NCBI GenBank assembly: GCA_900549665.1
Contig: URPH01000002.1
Span: 62,001-126,000 of the forward strand
Origin: an uncultured Lachnospiraceae bacterium
GTDB taxonomy: Bacteria > Bacillota > Clostridia > Lachnospirales > Lachnospiraceae
Length of the DNA: 64,000 nucleotides
Direction: 5' to 3'
Shown: positions 43,162-52,598 of the stretch, piece after piece
Position numbering within the stretch: position 1 is the stretch's first letter
How the letters are laid out: each line of letters begins with the position of its first letter
Notes under the pieces: model-generated
Told to the model about the DNA's origin: nothing
The model's input: only the letters and a program-made list of their open reading frames with translations
Databases searched by the model: none
Made by a program: the position numbers and the translations under genes

Positions 43162-44337
43162 TCAGTCATTTTCCGCAACAGACTTTACAAGAGCATCTAT
43201 CGCATCCATATCGGATTCCTTCATGGCAGACCGGATCGTAACAACCGGCTCCAATATTGTGATATTTTTCATGCTCTCTAACATGCCCTTCATTACCTTT
43301 GTGGCAGACGGTGCCCAGGTGCCGTTTTCTACCAGTGCAACCTTTCTGTTCTGATAAGCCTTGGCCTGCAGATGATTTAAGAAATCCTGCATGCAGGGGA
43401 ATACACCTCCATCATAGCTTGCTGCGCAAAGCACCATTCTGTCATAGCGGAATGCATCCTCTATCACTTCTGCCATATCTGCTCTGGCAAGATCACTGAC
43501 AACGACCTTTTTTACGCCGGCATTTTTCAACAGCTCTCCAATTTTTTCGGCAGCCTTTGCCGTATTTCCGTGAATGGAGGCATATGCTACCAAAACACCC
43601 TCATCCTCCGGCTCATATTTGCTCCATGTATCATAAAGTCCGATATAATAGCCAAGATTTTCCGTCAGCACAGGTCCGTGAAGCGGACAGATCTTTTCAA
43701 TATCAAGTGTTGCTGCCTTTTTTAATAATGTCTGCACCGGTGCTCCGTATTTACCGACAATATTAAAATAATATCTTCTGGCCTCACATGCCCAGTCTTT
43801 ATCCTCTGTCAGTTCCAGTGCTCCGAACTTTCCAAATCCATCTGCCGAAAACAGCACCTTATCTGTCTTATCATATGTGACCATAACCTCCGGCCAGTGA
43901 ACCATGGGTGCCATATAAAAAGTCAGCACATGCTTACCAAGTGACAGCTCGTCGCCCTCTTTTACAACAAGCTTATGAAGCCTCTCTACAGCCTCACCAA
44001 TAAACTGTGTCATAAATACAAAGGTCTTGGCATTGCCAACCACAGTCACATCCGGAAAAAGCTCAAGTGCTCTTGCAAGGCTTCCCGCATGATCCGGCTC
44101 CATGTGGGAAACCACCAGATAATCGGGATTTCTGCCATCCAGTGTTTCTAAAAGCTTATTCTCCCATTCTGCTGTTTTCCGTGCATCGACCGTATCCATG
44201 ATGGCAGTTTTGTCATCCATGATCAGATATGAATTATAGGATACTCCGTCCGGAACGATATACTGGCTTTCAAACAAGTCAATGTCCGTATCATCCACTC
44301 CCATGTACCTGATCTCATCTGTAATCTTAACCTTCAT
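43162..44337 (-). CDS. Flavodiiron protein (FprA-type oxygen/NO reductase)
   Basis: 391 residues: an N-terminal beta-lactamase-like di-iron domain with ligands 'SHMEPDHAGS' (HxExDH), 'MVHWPEVM' and 'CPLHGPVL', and a C-terminal flavodoxin domain (about 250-391) with 'YASIHGNTAKAAEKIGELL' binding FMN. Reduces O2 or NO to protect anaerobes. No rubredoxin gene is adjacent. SD AGGAGG is 10 bases before the ATG. Confidence 0.95.
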   Translation of the reverse strand: MKVKITDEIRYMGVDDTDIDLFESQYIVPDGVSYNSYLIMDDKTAIMDTVDARKTAEWENKLLETLDGRNPDYLVVSHMEPDHAGSLARALELFPDVTVVGNAKTFVFMTQFIGEAVERLHKLVVKEGDELSLGKHVLTFYMAPMVHWPEVMVTYDKTDKVLFSADGFGKFGALELTEDKDWACEARRYYFNIVGKYGAPVQTLLKKAATLDIEKICPLHGPVLTENLGYYIGLYDTWSKYEPEDEGVLVAYASIHGNTAKAAEKIGELLKNAGVKKVVVSDLARADMAEVIEDAFRYDRMVLCAASYDGGVFPCMQDFLNHLQAKAYQNRKVALVENGTWAPSATKVMKGMLESMKNITILEPVVTIRSAMKESDMDAIDALVKSVAEND

Positions 44338-44414
44338 CCTCTTATGTCCTCCTGATTATAGTTTTTCCACGGTATTGGATCCTGATATTTCTTTGCAATC
44401 ACAATTTCCAATCC

Positions 44415-45641
44415 TTACTGTTTCGTATAAGAAGTATTGCCTGCAGCATAAATATTGTACGCAGCCACATGATCGTAGATAGCACGCCATCCACTGTGTG
44501 CATCGGCTGTCACACAGATAAATTCATTACCATCGTCTCTTTCATAAAAGCTTGCCGCACAGTTTCCGGACTGGACAACATAACCGGTCTTGGCTCCCAT
44601 GATTTTTCCACCCATGTCTTTATCCTCGATCCTGCGCAAAAACCAGTTGGAAACCGTGATCCCCTCCGGATGCTGTTCTGTTGCAGATGTTGTATAGGTT
44701 CTGGCATTTAAAATTTCCCTGCACTGCTCATTTTTCATCGCTGCATTTAATATCACAGCCATATCATAAATCGTACAGTAATGATTTTCATCATACAAAC
44801 CGACACAGTTGGTAAAGTGTGCTGTCTGCGACAGCCCCAGGTCTGCAAGCTTCTGATTCATCTTATCCACAAAAGCCTCCTGTGATCCTGCAACATAGGT
44901 AGCAAGTCCAACAGCCGCATCACCGCCCGAAGGCAAAATCGTACCATACAGCAGATCCCTTACCGTAACCTTTTCTCCATCCAGAAAACCAACACTGCTG
45001 CAATCATGTACATAGGCATAATCGGTAATATCCAGTGTCATGGTAAATGTATCATCGAGGTTGGTTATATTTTCACATGCAACCAGCAAGGTAAGTATCT
45101 TTGTCATGGATGCCGGATTGATCCTGTCATAGGCATTTTTCTGTGCTACCATCTGATTGGTCGTCGCATTGGCTACCAGTGCATATGTGCTGGTCACCTC
45201 CGCACTGTTTAGTCCGACTGTGTTATCTGTCTTTGCAAACTGATATGCAGAACTGTCCAAAGCTTCTCCGTTTCCGGATGAAGTCCCCTGTCCGGCAGCA
45301 TCAGAACCGTCTGCCGTCTGCCCGGAATCTGCTTCGTTCTCCGCATTATCTTCCTGCAGCTGATCCGTATTTTTTGCCAATGCATCACTGTTTGCCGACG
45401 CCATTTCTGCATTGGTCATCTGATTGGCCTGTATGGTTTCATCCGTTTCGTTATTTTTGTCTTTTTTGCGTAATGAGGATATTCCTCCGATGCAGATCAA
45501 TACAAAAATCAGGATTCCCGCTGCAAATAACAGTCGCTTCCGGCGTTCCTTTTTCCGTCTCAATGCCACCCTTTTTTTGCGCATCGCCATCCGCTGTCTC
45601 TGCTCCGGAGTATAATTATAATCTTCATGTTGTCTGCTCAA
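44415..45641 (-). CDS. D-alanyl-D-alanine carboxypeptidase (S11, DacF-like)
   Basis: 408 residues. Basic cytoplasmic N-terminus (RKKRVALRRKKERRKR), one membrane segment (about 34-52), a disordered Ser/Thr/Asp-rich linker (about 60-135), then the penicillin-binding catalytic domain with 'SMTK' (SxxK), 'KTG' in 'MGAKTGYVVQSGN', and 'PSGGDAAVG' where most S11 enzymes have SGN/SAN. It trims peptidoglycan stem peptides. A TTG start at 45641 is supported by GAGGAA 6-7 bases upstream; ATG 45590 is an alternative. Confidence 0.86.
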   Translation of the reverse strand: MSRQHEDYNYTPEQRQRMAMRKKRVALRRKKERRKRLLFAAGILIFVLICIGGISSLRKKDKNNETDETIQANQMTNAEMASANSDALAKNTDQLQEDNAENEADSGQTADGSDAAGQGTSSGNGEALDSSAYQFAKTDNTVGLNSAEVTSTYALVANATTNQMVAQKNAYDRINPASMTKILTLLVACENITNLDDTFTMTLDITDYAYVHDCSSVGFLDGEKVTVRDLLYGTILPSGGDAAVGLATYVAGSQEAFVDKMNQKLADLGLSQTAHFTNCVGLYDENHYCTIYDMAVILNAAMKNEQCREILNARTYTTSATEQHPEGITVSNWFLRRIEDKDMGGKIMGAKTGYVVQSGNCAASFYERDDGNEFICVTADAHSGWRAIYDHVAAYNIYAAGNTSYTKQ

Positions 45642-45810
45642 ATCTGGTTCCTCATTTCTATCAATCTGAATTTTTATTTATATTGTCTGTTTTACAGACC
45701 TCTTACTTCTTCCGCCGGCGGTCCCTTTGTCAAAACCGCCAAAAAAAATTATACCAATTATTATACATATTGAAAATGTAAAATTTAAAATTTCATCTGT
45801 TTATTTCAAC

Positions 45811-45851
45811 AAAAAACGCTTAGAAAACTCATTCCTGCTTTCTAAGCGTTT
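45811..45851 (-). terminator. Terminator after the NlpC/P60 gene
   Basis: Perfect 13-bp stem AAACGCTTAGAAA/TTTCTAAGCGTTT (45814-45826 with 45839-45851), then TTTG on the minus strand. Confidence 0.85.
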
Positions 45852-45886
45852 CATCTGTCTGTATCCTTTCAACGATATCCGGTATC

Positions 45887-47413
45887 TCAGTCCTGAATAA
45901 TGCGTCGAACCGTTGTCGGTGTACGGTAATATACGCTTGTGATACGAATTCCGTACTTGGGACTGCTGGCATGAATAACCTGTCCGCCACCGATATAAAT
46001 AGCTACATGGTTGATATGTCCGCCCTTTGAATAAAATACCAGATCTCCCGGCTTGGCTTCAGCAACTGTGACCTTGCTTCCCATTGTCGCCTGGGCTCTG
46101 GAGGAATGCGGCAGTGAATAACCGTATTTTCCAAATATACTGAGAACATATCCGGAGCAGTCAGCTCCTTTTGTAAGGCTTGTACCACCCCATACATAGG
46201 GATTGCCTAAAAACTGTTTTGCATATTCGCAAAGGGAAACTCGTACATCAGATACCCCTTCGCCAAATAAAAACTCACTCATGTTGAGCGCAGTCTTTAA
46301 ATTTTCACCAACCTTGACATAATCGGCATTGACATATGCTTCCTGACCGTCAAATAATACCTTGACCCATCCGTCAAGCTCTTCAACAACTTCAAGCTCT
46401 TCACCATATGCCACCATATTGATAATCGGTGCTTCCAGATCCGGAGTGCTTCTGACCTTTAATCCATCTGCCGAAACCGTTGCCAGCTTTTTCACAATAT
46501 GTGAAGCATAAGTTTTGGCAAGATCTCCGGTAAGCAGATAATCCGTTGTAACATATCCTTCCACCGAACCGGATACGATATGAGCTTTATTACCGGTCAC
46601 ATCCAAGATTTCACATCCCGAATCATTGGACATCTTTCCAACGATTTTGCTGCTGTCATCAGCAGTCTCCCGTACATTCAGATGGTCATCAACGATCGCA
46701 ATGCCTAAATTGGTATATCCATACAGAGTATCAACATCATCCTCTTCCTCGCCTTCTGCCGGAAGTGAAATCAGTGATTCTGAATCGACTGCACCTGCTG
46801 AAATCACAATGTTTTCAGCCGCTGCAGCAGCCTCTGCCTCTGCCTGTATCTCCGCATTGAGACTTTCCTCTAAAGCTGCGATCTTGGATCCCTCCGGTGC
46901 TGTTCCAAGCTGGGCGTTGGGATCAACCGGTGCCACATCTGTTTCTGCATCCGGAACCGTCTCTTCAACAGCTCCTTCCAGTATTGCCTGATCATTGCCG
47001 CTGACAGGAGTATCCGTAAAAGTCACATCCTGTGATACATTTGTCTGATCATCTGCCGTATCAGAAACAGCGGCACTGTCTGTTACCATTGTCTCGTATG
47101 CTGTAACAAAATCATCTGCTGACTTTGTCATTTCTGTGTTTGTTGTTTCTGTGTTTGTTGTTTCTGTTGTTACTGTTTCTTCTGTTGCAGCTTCTGCTGC
47201 TAAGTCATCAGCCATGGTATAACCGGCTGTCAATGCTGTCTTTACTCCGTTATCTGATTGTTTCTCAGGCATCTGGCACATGAGACTTCCTTCTATCAGG
47301 GATGCTCCTCCGACAGATAATCCGATTGCAAATGTCCTTGCCGATACCGTTGCTCCGGTAACAGCTGTAAGTGCAACCACCCCAATCAGTAACTGAACAA
47401 TTTTATTTTTCAT
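45887..47413 (-). CDS. Secreted NlpC/P60 peptidoglycan endopeptidase with SH3 domains
   Basis: 508 residues. Signal peptide (residues about 1-25), a long Thr/Glu/Ala-rich low-complexity region (about 60-230), two SH3b cell-wall-binding domains (about 235-300 and 305-370), and a C-terminal NlpC/P60 domain with catalytic Cys in 'GADCSGYVLSIFG', and His residues in 'GGHINHVAIYIG' and 'VIHASSP'. It cleaves peptidoglycan stem peptides during growth or separation. Own promoter, with WalR-type repeats at the transcription start. Confidence 0.92.
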   Translation of the reverse strand: MKNKIVQLLIGVVALTAVTGATVSARTFAIGLSVGGASLIEGSLMCQMPEKQSDNGVKTALTAGYTMADDLAAEAATEETVTTETTNTETTNTEMTKSADDFVTAYETMVTDSAAVSDTADDQTNVSQDVTFTDTPVSGNDQAILEGAVEETVPDAETDVAPVDPNAQLGTAPEGSKIAALEESLNAEIQAEAEAAAAAENIVISAGAVDSESLISLPAEGEEEDDVDTLYGYTNLGIAIVDDHLNVRETADDSSKIVGKMSNDSGCEILDVTGNKAHIVSGSVEGYVTTDYLLTGDLAKTYASHIVKKLATVSADGLKVRSTPDLEAPIINMVAYGEELEVVEELDGWVKVLFDGQEAYVNADYVKVGENLKTALNMSEFLFGEGVSDVRVSLCEYAKQFLGNPYVWGGTSLTKGADCSGYVLSIFGKYGYSLPHSSRAQATMGSKVTVAEAKPGDLVFYSKGGHINHVAIYIGGGQVIHASSPKYGIRITSVYYRTPTTVRRIIQD

Positions 47414-47428
47414 TTACTATATCCTTTA

Positions 47429-47457
47429 TTAACATAAAATGTTACAAAAATGTTACA
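47429..47457 (-). promoter_or_regulatory. WalR-type direct repeats at the NlpC/P60 promoter
   Basis: On the minus strand, TGTAAC (47457-47452), 5 bases, TGTAAC (47446-47441), then 6 bases and TGTTAA (47434-47429). This fits the WalR consensus TGTWAH-N5-TGTWAH exactly, plus a third half-site. The site lies just downstream of the -10, at about +1 to +28. Confidence 0.6.
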
Positions 47458-47462
47458 AGATT

Positions 47463-47490
47463 ATTATAGCATAGAATCATTTTACGTCAA
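47463..47490 (-). promoter_or_regulatory. Sigma-A promoter of the NlpC/P60 gene
   Basis: TTGACG (47485-47490), 16 bases, TATAAT (47463-47468) on the minus strand. Initiation is expected near 47456, giving a leader of about 43 bases. Confidence 0.75.
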
Positions 47491-47530
47491 CCACCAAAAT
47501 AAAGTGCAATAAATTTTCTTTAAAACTCCC

Positions 47531-49162
47531 TTAAGCTTCTACATTATTAAGATATAATACAATATTGGTCGCATGATCTGCAATTCGTTCCAGACCGGAT
47601 ACTACATCGGAATACAGCATTCCGGCTTCGGGAGTGCATTCATTTTTGGTCAGCCGGTCAACATGTGCCTGCTGAAGCTCTCTCTCTTTTTCGTCCACCG
47701 CCTGCTCTAAACGCATAATATCTTCCATATGTTCATCATTGGTATCATGAATGGTATTGATGGAGAACTGGACAATGGTATTGACCATATTGAGCATGTC
47801 CCCCAGCTCCTTGATCGCTTCTTTGCTAAAAACAAGCTTTCCTTCTTTGCGTCTCTGTGCTGCCTCCGCAAAGTTTTCTGCATGATCTCCGATCCTTTCA
47901 ATATCATTGACAACATGGAACAAAGCTCCGAGACTCTTTAAATCCTCGATTGGCAGGGTTGTCTGATTGATCTTTACGAGATAATCCGTAATGGATTTGT
48001 TGAGGAAGTTGATATTTTTTTCAACCTCATATACTTCCCTGACATCTTCATCATCCAGCGTGATCAGGGCATTCATCGCACGATTCAGGTTTTCACTGGC
48101 AAGACATGCCATACGCTCAACCTCTTTTAAAACATCCACAACTGCGGTAGCCGGATTGAAAACGGCTTTTTCCCCGATATATTTTAACTGTAGATTTTCT
48201 CTGTAATTAACCGATTTATCTTCTCCCGGCACAAGCAGATATGTCAGTTTGACAATCCATGTGGAGAACGGAAGCAACAGGATAACCTGGAAGATTTTGA
48301 CAATTGTGTGGGCATTGGCAACACATCTTCCCGGATTATCTCCGGAAATCCTGTGTAAAAGTGCCAAAACCGGCTCCATTCCAAACAGGAAAATAAAAAA
48401 TACAATAACCGTTCCAATAATATTGAACATCAAATGGATCATAGCCGCACGCTTTGCATCCTTTTTACCGGTCATGGATGTAAGAACCGCCGGTGTGCAG
48501 GCACCGATATTACATCCAAGGATGATAAACAGACAGATGTTTAATCCGAGCAGTCCCTGATTGCACATCAGCAATGCAATACTGACGGTAACTGAGGAGC
48601 TCTGAATGATTGAGGTAAGGACAGTTCCGACCAAAACGGCCAATAAAGGACTTTTCAGGGAGCTTAACATATCCACAACGGCCGGTACATCTCTCAATGC
48701 ACTCATAGCTGTGCTCAGACTGCTAAGACCTGTAAACAGGACACCGAAACCCAGAATCACTTCTGCGACCTTGACAATCTTGGGATTTTTACAGAACATA
48801 ACGAAAACAGCACCTACCAATAGAAAAACAGGTGCATACTCAGACAAATTGAAAGAAACAAGCTGAGAAGTGATCGTCGTACCGATATTGGCACCGAATA
48901 TAACACCGGCCGCCTGATACAGATTCATCAGACCGGAGTTGACAAAACTGACCACCATAACCGTACAGGCTGATGACGACTGGATAATCGCCGTAAAAAT
49001 CATACCTACCAGCATGCCGGTAAAACGATTGGTTGTAAAAAACTCTAAAACACTTCTTAATTTGGCGCCGGCCGCTTTTTCAATTGCATCACTCATGGTA
49101 TGCATACCGAAAAGAAACAGACCAAGTCCGCCAGCCATCGACAACAAGATGGAACTGCTCAT
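47531..49162 (-). CDS. Na+/phosphate cotransporter with C-terminal PhoU-like domain
   Basis: 543 residues. Polytopic membrane N-terminal two thirds, with the inverted-repeat QSSS motifs 'IIQSSSACTVMV' and 'IIQSSSVTVSIAL' characteristic of the NptA/YjbB (PF02690) family, then a soluble helical PhoU-like tail (about 340-543). Start ATG 49162 is tentative: AAGGA lies 12 bases upstream, whereas the earlier ATG (49174) abuts it. Family members import or export phosphate with sodium. Confidence 0.9.
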   Translation of the reverse strand: MSSSILLSMAGGLGLFLFGMHTMSDAIEKAAGAKLRSVLEFFTTNRFTGMLVGMIFTAIIQSSSACTVMVVSFVNSGLMNLYQAAGVIFGANIGTTITSQLVSFNLSEYAPVFLLVGAVFVMFCKNPKIVKVAEVILGFGVLFTGLSSLSTAMSALRDVPAVVDMLSSLKSPLLAVLVGTVLTSIIQSSSVTVSIALLMCNQGLLGLNICLFIILGCNIGACTPAVLTSMTGKKDAKRAAMIHLMFNIIGTVIVFFIFLFGMEPVLALLHRISGDNPGRCVANAHTIVKIFQVILLLPFSTWIVKLTYLLVPGEDKSVNYRENLQLKYIGEKAVFNPATAVVDVLKEVERMACLASENLNRAMNALITLDDEDVREVYEVEKNINFLNKSITDYLVKINQTTLPIEDLKSLGALFHVVNDIERIGDHAENFAEAAQRRKEGKLVFSKEAIKELGDMLNMVNTIVQFSINTIHDTNDEHMEDIMRLEQAVDEKERELQQAHVDRLTKNECTPEAGMLYSDVVSGLERIADHATNIVLYLNNVEA

Positions 49163-49199
49163 TATTTTACCCATTCCTTATATATATTTTACATTACTT

Positions 49200-49228
49200 A
49201 TAATAAAGTATGTAAAAACAAGATACAA
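49200..49228 (-). promoter_or_regulatory. Sigma-A promoter of the phosphate cotransporter
   Basis: TTGTAT (49223-49228), 17 bases, TATTAT (49200-49205) on the minus strand, about 38 bases before the start codon. Confidence 0.55.
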
Positions 49229-49248
49229 CATTTATTTTTGTTTTCCGA

Positions 49249-50175
49249 TCATTTTCTTTCATTAAAATACCGCGAAGTCTCTTCAATGTCACGTCTGATC
49301 GCTTCTGTCAGGGCATCGACGGAAGCAAATTTATGCTCTGCTCTTTCAAAATGCTTGAGCTCCACAACGATATCTTTTCCATATATATCCCTGTCAAAAT
49401 CCAGGATATAGGTTTCGGCACTCATCCGGCTGCCATCCTTTATCGTCGGTCTGCATCCGATATTGGTGACCCCATAGTACTGCTCTTTATCAAGAAGAAC
49501 AAGGCTGTAATAAACACCGTTTGGCGGAAGCAGCTTTTCTTTTTTGGGATAGAGATTAGCCGTAGGTATCCCGATCGTTCTGCCAAGCTTTTTACCGTCT
49601 TCGACCTTTCCATATAAAAAATACGGTCTTCCAAGAAGCTTTTCGGCAGTTTCCATATTGCCCTTTTCCACTTCTTCTCTTATATAGGAAGAGCTGATCT
49701 CCCGTTCACCAAGACGGATCTTGTCCACCTTTTCAAACTGAAAATCATACTCTTTTGACATTTTTTCCAGAAGGGCAGCATCTCCGCAGCCGCCTTTTCC
49801 AAAGGAAACATCCGTACCTGCAACAATTTTTCTGCCATTCATCTTGTTAAGCAAAAAGTCAGTCACATAGTCCTGTGGCAGGACATCTGCCGTTTCCTGT
49901 CTGAAAGGATATTCGACAAGATAATCAATCTGCATTTTCGAAAAGATGCTTCTTTTTTCAGCTCCGGTTGTCAACTCCGGCTGCTGTTTTTTGCTAAAAA
50001 ATGACTCCGGTGACGGATCAAATGTAAAAACCGCCGTTTTCAGTCCCTGTTTTTTAGCTTCAAAAAGCTTCTCAAAAATTTTCTGATGTCCACGGTGGAT
50101 ACCATCAAATTTACCGATTGCGATCACGGTAGGCTCTGAAATATGAAATTCTGTCGTATTCTCTATGATCTGCAA
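49249..50175 (-). CDS. ribF: Bifunctional riboflavin kinase/FAD synthetase
   Basis: Converts riboflavin to FMN and then FAD; 308 residues. N-terminal adenylyltransferase with 'GKFDGIHRGHQKIF' (HxGH) and 'ISSSYIREEVEKG', and C-terminal riboflavin kinase (about 185-305) with 'GRTIGIPTANLYP' and 'SAETYILDFDRDIYG'. Last gene of the rimP-truB-ribF operon; follows truB after 60 bases. No FMN riboswitch is seen upstream. Confidence 0.95.
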   Translation of the reverse strand: MQIIENTTEFHISEPTVIAIGKFDGIHRGHQKIFEKLFEAKKQGLKTAVFTFDPSPESFFSKKQQPELTTGAEKRSIFSKMQIDYLVEYPFRQETADVLPQDYVTDFLLNKMNGRKIVAGTDVSFGKGGCGDAALLEKMSKEYDFQFEKVDKIRLGEREISSSYIREEVEKGNMETAEKLLGRPYFLYGKVEDGKKLGRTIGIPTANLYPKKEKLLPPNGVYYSLVLLDKEQYYGVTNIGCRPTIKDGSRMSAETYILDFDRDIYGKDIVVELKHFERAEHKFASVDALTEAIRRDIEETSRYFNERK

Positions 50176-50235
50176 AATAATACTCCTGCTTTCTGTAATG
50201 TCATGATATGCGCCAACAGTCCAATGCTTTGGCTT

Positions 50236-51147
50236 TTACACAGGTATAAACATTTTGTAAGGCTTTAACAGCTTTTCCTCTTCATGGTATTCATAAATTC
50301 CATAAAAGCTGCCATTGTCATGATATACCAGTACACGTTCTCCATCCTGCAGTCCGTCTATATCCCAATCTGCCAAAGCCATCGACTTTGTGACTGTATT
50401 TCCGTTTTCCAAAATACGCCTGTATTCCGGCTGTACGGTTATCTTTTTCAGATATCCAAAAACACGGTCAACCGGAATAATGATCTCAGACAGTCTTTCC
50501 TCATCCCGGAGCTTTTCAACCTCCTGCAACCGGTAAGCATCTGCTAACCGAAACTGCTCCACTCTTGAACGGGTCAGTTCCTTCATGCAGGCCCCGCACT
50601 TAAGCTTTTTACCGATATCATCGCAAAGCGAACGGATATAAGTTCCCTTGGAACAGGAAACCCGGATAACAATCTCCGGCAATCTCATCTCCAAAATCTC
50701 AAGCTCAAATATCTCGATCGGTCTTGGCGCTCTCTCCACTTCTATCCCGGCTCTGGCAAGCTCGTAGAGCTTTTTGCCGTTTTGCTTTAATGCAGAATAC
50801 ATCGGAGGAATCTGCATGGATTTACCCTGAAATGACAGAACGGCCTCTACAACCTCTTCCTTAGTCACATGCACTTCATTGCGTGCAAGTACAGTTCCCG
50901 AGGTATCCAGCGTATCTGTAACCGTCCCAAGCAGCACGGTTGCAATATATTCCTTGGTCTTATCCGTCAGAATATCACAAAGCTTGGTGGCGTTCCCAAG
51001 GCATACCGGCAAAACGCCCTGTGCATCCGGATCCAGCGTCCCTGTGTGTCCTACCTTTTTCTGTCTTAAAATTCCGCGCATTTTGGCACAGACATCATGA
51101 CTGGTATATCCTTTTTCCTTGTTAATAATAATAATTCCGTTTATCAT
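50236..51147 (-). CDS. truB: tRNA pseudouridine-55 synthase
   Basis: Makes the T-loop pseudouridine of tRNAs; 303 residues. Catalytic Asp in 'GHTGTLDPDAQGVLPVCLG' near residue 37, then 'YIATVLLGTVTDTLDTSG' and 'SCSKGTYIRSLCDDIG', with a C-terminal PUA-like region. I take the start at 51147 for the usual N-terminus (MINGIIIINKEKG); ATG 51159 is equally possible because neither has a strong site. Confidence 0.95.
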   Translation of the reverse strand: MINGIIIINKEKGYTSHDVCAKMRGILRQKKVGHTGTLDPDAQGVLPVCLGNATKLCDILTDKTKEYIATVLLGTVTDTLDTSGTVLARNEVHVTKEEVVEAVLSFQGKSMQIPPMYSALKQNGKKLYELARAGIEVERAPRPIEIFELEILEMRLPEIVIRVSCSKGTYIRSLCDDIGKKLKCGACMKELTRSRVEQFRLADAYRLQEVEKLRDEERLSEIIIPVDRVFGYLKKITVQPEYRRILENGNTVTKSMALADWDIDGLQDGERVLVYHDNGSFYGIYEYHEEEKLLKPYKMFIPV

Positions 51148-51166
51148 ATCCTGTTTCATTCCGATT

Positions 51167-51577
51167 TTATGACTTGGAAGCTTCGTATTCCACAATCGTT
51201 TCTTCCAAAATATCGCAGGCTGTTTCGATGGTTTTCAAACAACGGTATTCCGGTTTGAAGGACTGCGGTTTGATATCCTTGCAAAGATGCGAACCGTAAG
51301 CCTCCCTAAATTTTCTCATCAGCAATACCGTAACCGGTCTGATCTCCTCGCTCTCATGAGCCTTTGTTTCAATATATTTCATGGAAAGGATACTGGCTGC
51401 GGCAAGTATAGCACCACAAGTGTTTCCACACTGGATACCTGCGCCGTAAACACCGAGCATCTTCATATCCTCTTCATGCAGTCCGAGACCATAGTAATCA
51501 TTTCCGGCGCGGATAATGGTCTCTGCACAGTTATAATTGCCTTCAAAATAGTATTTTCCAATAACGTCCTTTAACAT
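51167..51577 (-). CDS. C_GCAxxG_C_C family redox protein
   Basis: 136 residues with the spaced conserved cysteines of the family: 'NYNCAETIIRAG', 'GIQCGNTCGAILAAA', and downstream C residues in 'HLCKDIK' and 'EYRCLKTIETACDIL'. Probably binds a metal or undergoes thiol redox change; function is unestablished. ATG 51577 has AGGAG about 10 bases upstream; the longer frame begins with TTG. It is inserted between nrnA and truB, where Bacillus has no such gene. Confidence 0.82.
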   Translation of the reverse strand: MLKDVIGKYYFEGNYNCAETIIRAGNDYYGLGLHEEDMKMLGVYGAGIQCGNTCGAILAAASILSMKYIETKAHESEEIRPVTVLLMRKFREAYGSHLCKDIKPQSFKPEYRCLKTIETACDILEETIVEYEASKS

Positions 51578-51635
51578 GCCTTTTTTTCTCCTTTTGTATA
51601 TTAGCAAAGCAAAAGGCCGACGAAGCGGCCCTGTA

Positions 51636-52598
51636 TTATAGTTGTTTTTTTATTTCATCCAGAATTGCATAAACCAGTGCTTCCTTATTTCCTCTCATGG
51701 TACATCCGGCAGCTCTTACATGTCCGCCGCCGCCAAAAGCAGAGCAGACCAGAGCCACATCGACAAGCTCCGCACTGCGCAGACTCCCCTTAAAGCTTCC
51801 ATCTTCGTTTTCGCGTAAGAGGATGGATACATCTACTCCCTGTATATAGCGCATCTGGCTGACAACACCCTCAAAATCTTTGGATGTAACATGTAAACGT
51901 GCCATATCTTCTTTGGTCATCACCATACTGCATACCAGACCGTTTAGGGAAATATCGCAATTTTGCAAAACATAGCCCAAAAGCCTTGACTGAACCAGTG
52001 TCTTTTCATAAAAAGTTTTCTCAATAAGCTTTGGAAAATCAAATCCGTAACCGATCAGCCACGCTGCAGTCTGCAATGTCTTTGGCGATGTATTGGAATA
52101 CTGAAAAACTCCACAATCCTGAATAATACCAAAGTACAAGGTTTCTGCCAATGCCGCATCCATATAACGGCCGTCCGGATCGGCATACCGGATCAGATCT
52201 GCCACAAGCTCACTTGCAGAGCTTGCCCCCGCATCGATATAGCAGGCATCCCCAACACCGGGATTGGTAATATGATGGTCAATGTTGATCTTGAAGCCGG
52301 CATTTTGAAAATACGGATAAGCCGCTCCTATCCGCTCTTGTTCGGGAACCGAATCCGCTACAATAAACACATCATACTGCTCATCGCTGTGATCGGAAAC
52401 AATTTCGGAAACTCCCCTTACAAAGGCATAGGCTTCCAAAACCGGTTCAATACGTACATCAATCTGTTTATCCGGATATGCTTTTTTTAAAAACTGCCAC
52501 AAGCCCATGGTAGAGCCGACACAGTCTCCATCCGGATGAACGTGCCCGCTGATACCGATTGAGCCGGCATTTTTACACAACTCCAATAAGTGGATCAT
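51636..52598 (-). CDS. nrnA: DHH/DHHA1 phosphoesterase, NrnA (nanoRNase/pAp phosphatase)
   Basis: 320 residues. N-terminal DHH domain with 'GHVHPDGDCVGS' and 'DHHITNPG', metal-binding, and C-terminal DHHA1 with 'GGGGHVRAAG'. Degrades 2-5-nt RNA and 3'-phosphoadenosine 5'-phosphate. Its ATG overlaps the rbfA stop (ATGA). The rbfA-nrnA-truB order is typical of Clostridia. Confidence 0.92.
   Translation of the reverse strand: MIHLLELCKNAGSIGISGHVHPDGDCVGSTMGLWQFLKKAYPDKQIDVRIEPVLEAYAFVRGVSEIVSDHSDEQYDVFIVADSVPEQERIGAAYPYFQNAGFKINIDHHITNPGVGDACYIDAGASSASELVADLIRYADPDGRYMDAALAETLYFGIIQDCGVFQYSNTSPKTLQTAAWLIGYGFDFPKLIEKTFYEKTLVQSRLLGYVLQNCDISLNGLVCSMVMTKEDMARLHVTSKDFEGVVSQMRYIQGVDVSILLRENEDGSFKGSLRSAELVDVALVCSAFGGGGHVRAAGCTMRGNKEALVYAILDEIKKQL

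Noticed and set aside
44338..44400. TATAAT upstream of the flavodiiron gene as promoter
   Set aside because: No -35 at any sensible spacing and the start would fall within the ribosome site.
49214..49243. Weak AT hairpin after ribF as terminator
   Set aside because: Only AAAACAA/TTGTTTT pairs with a long loop; not strong enough to call.
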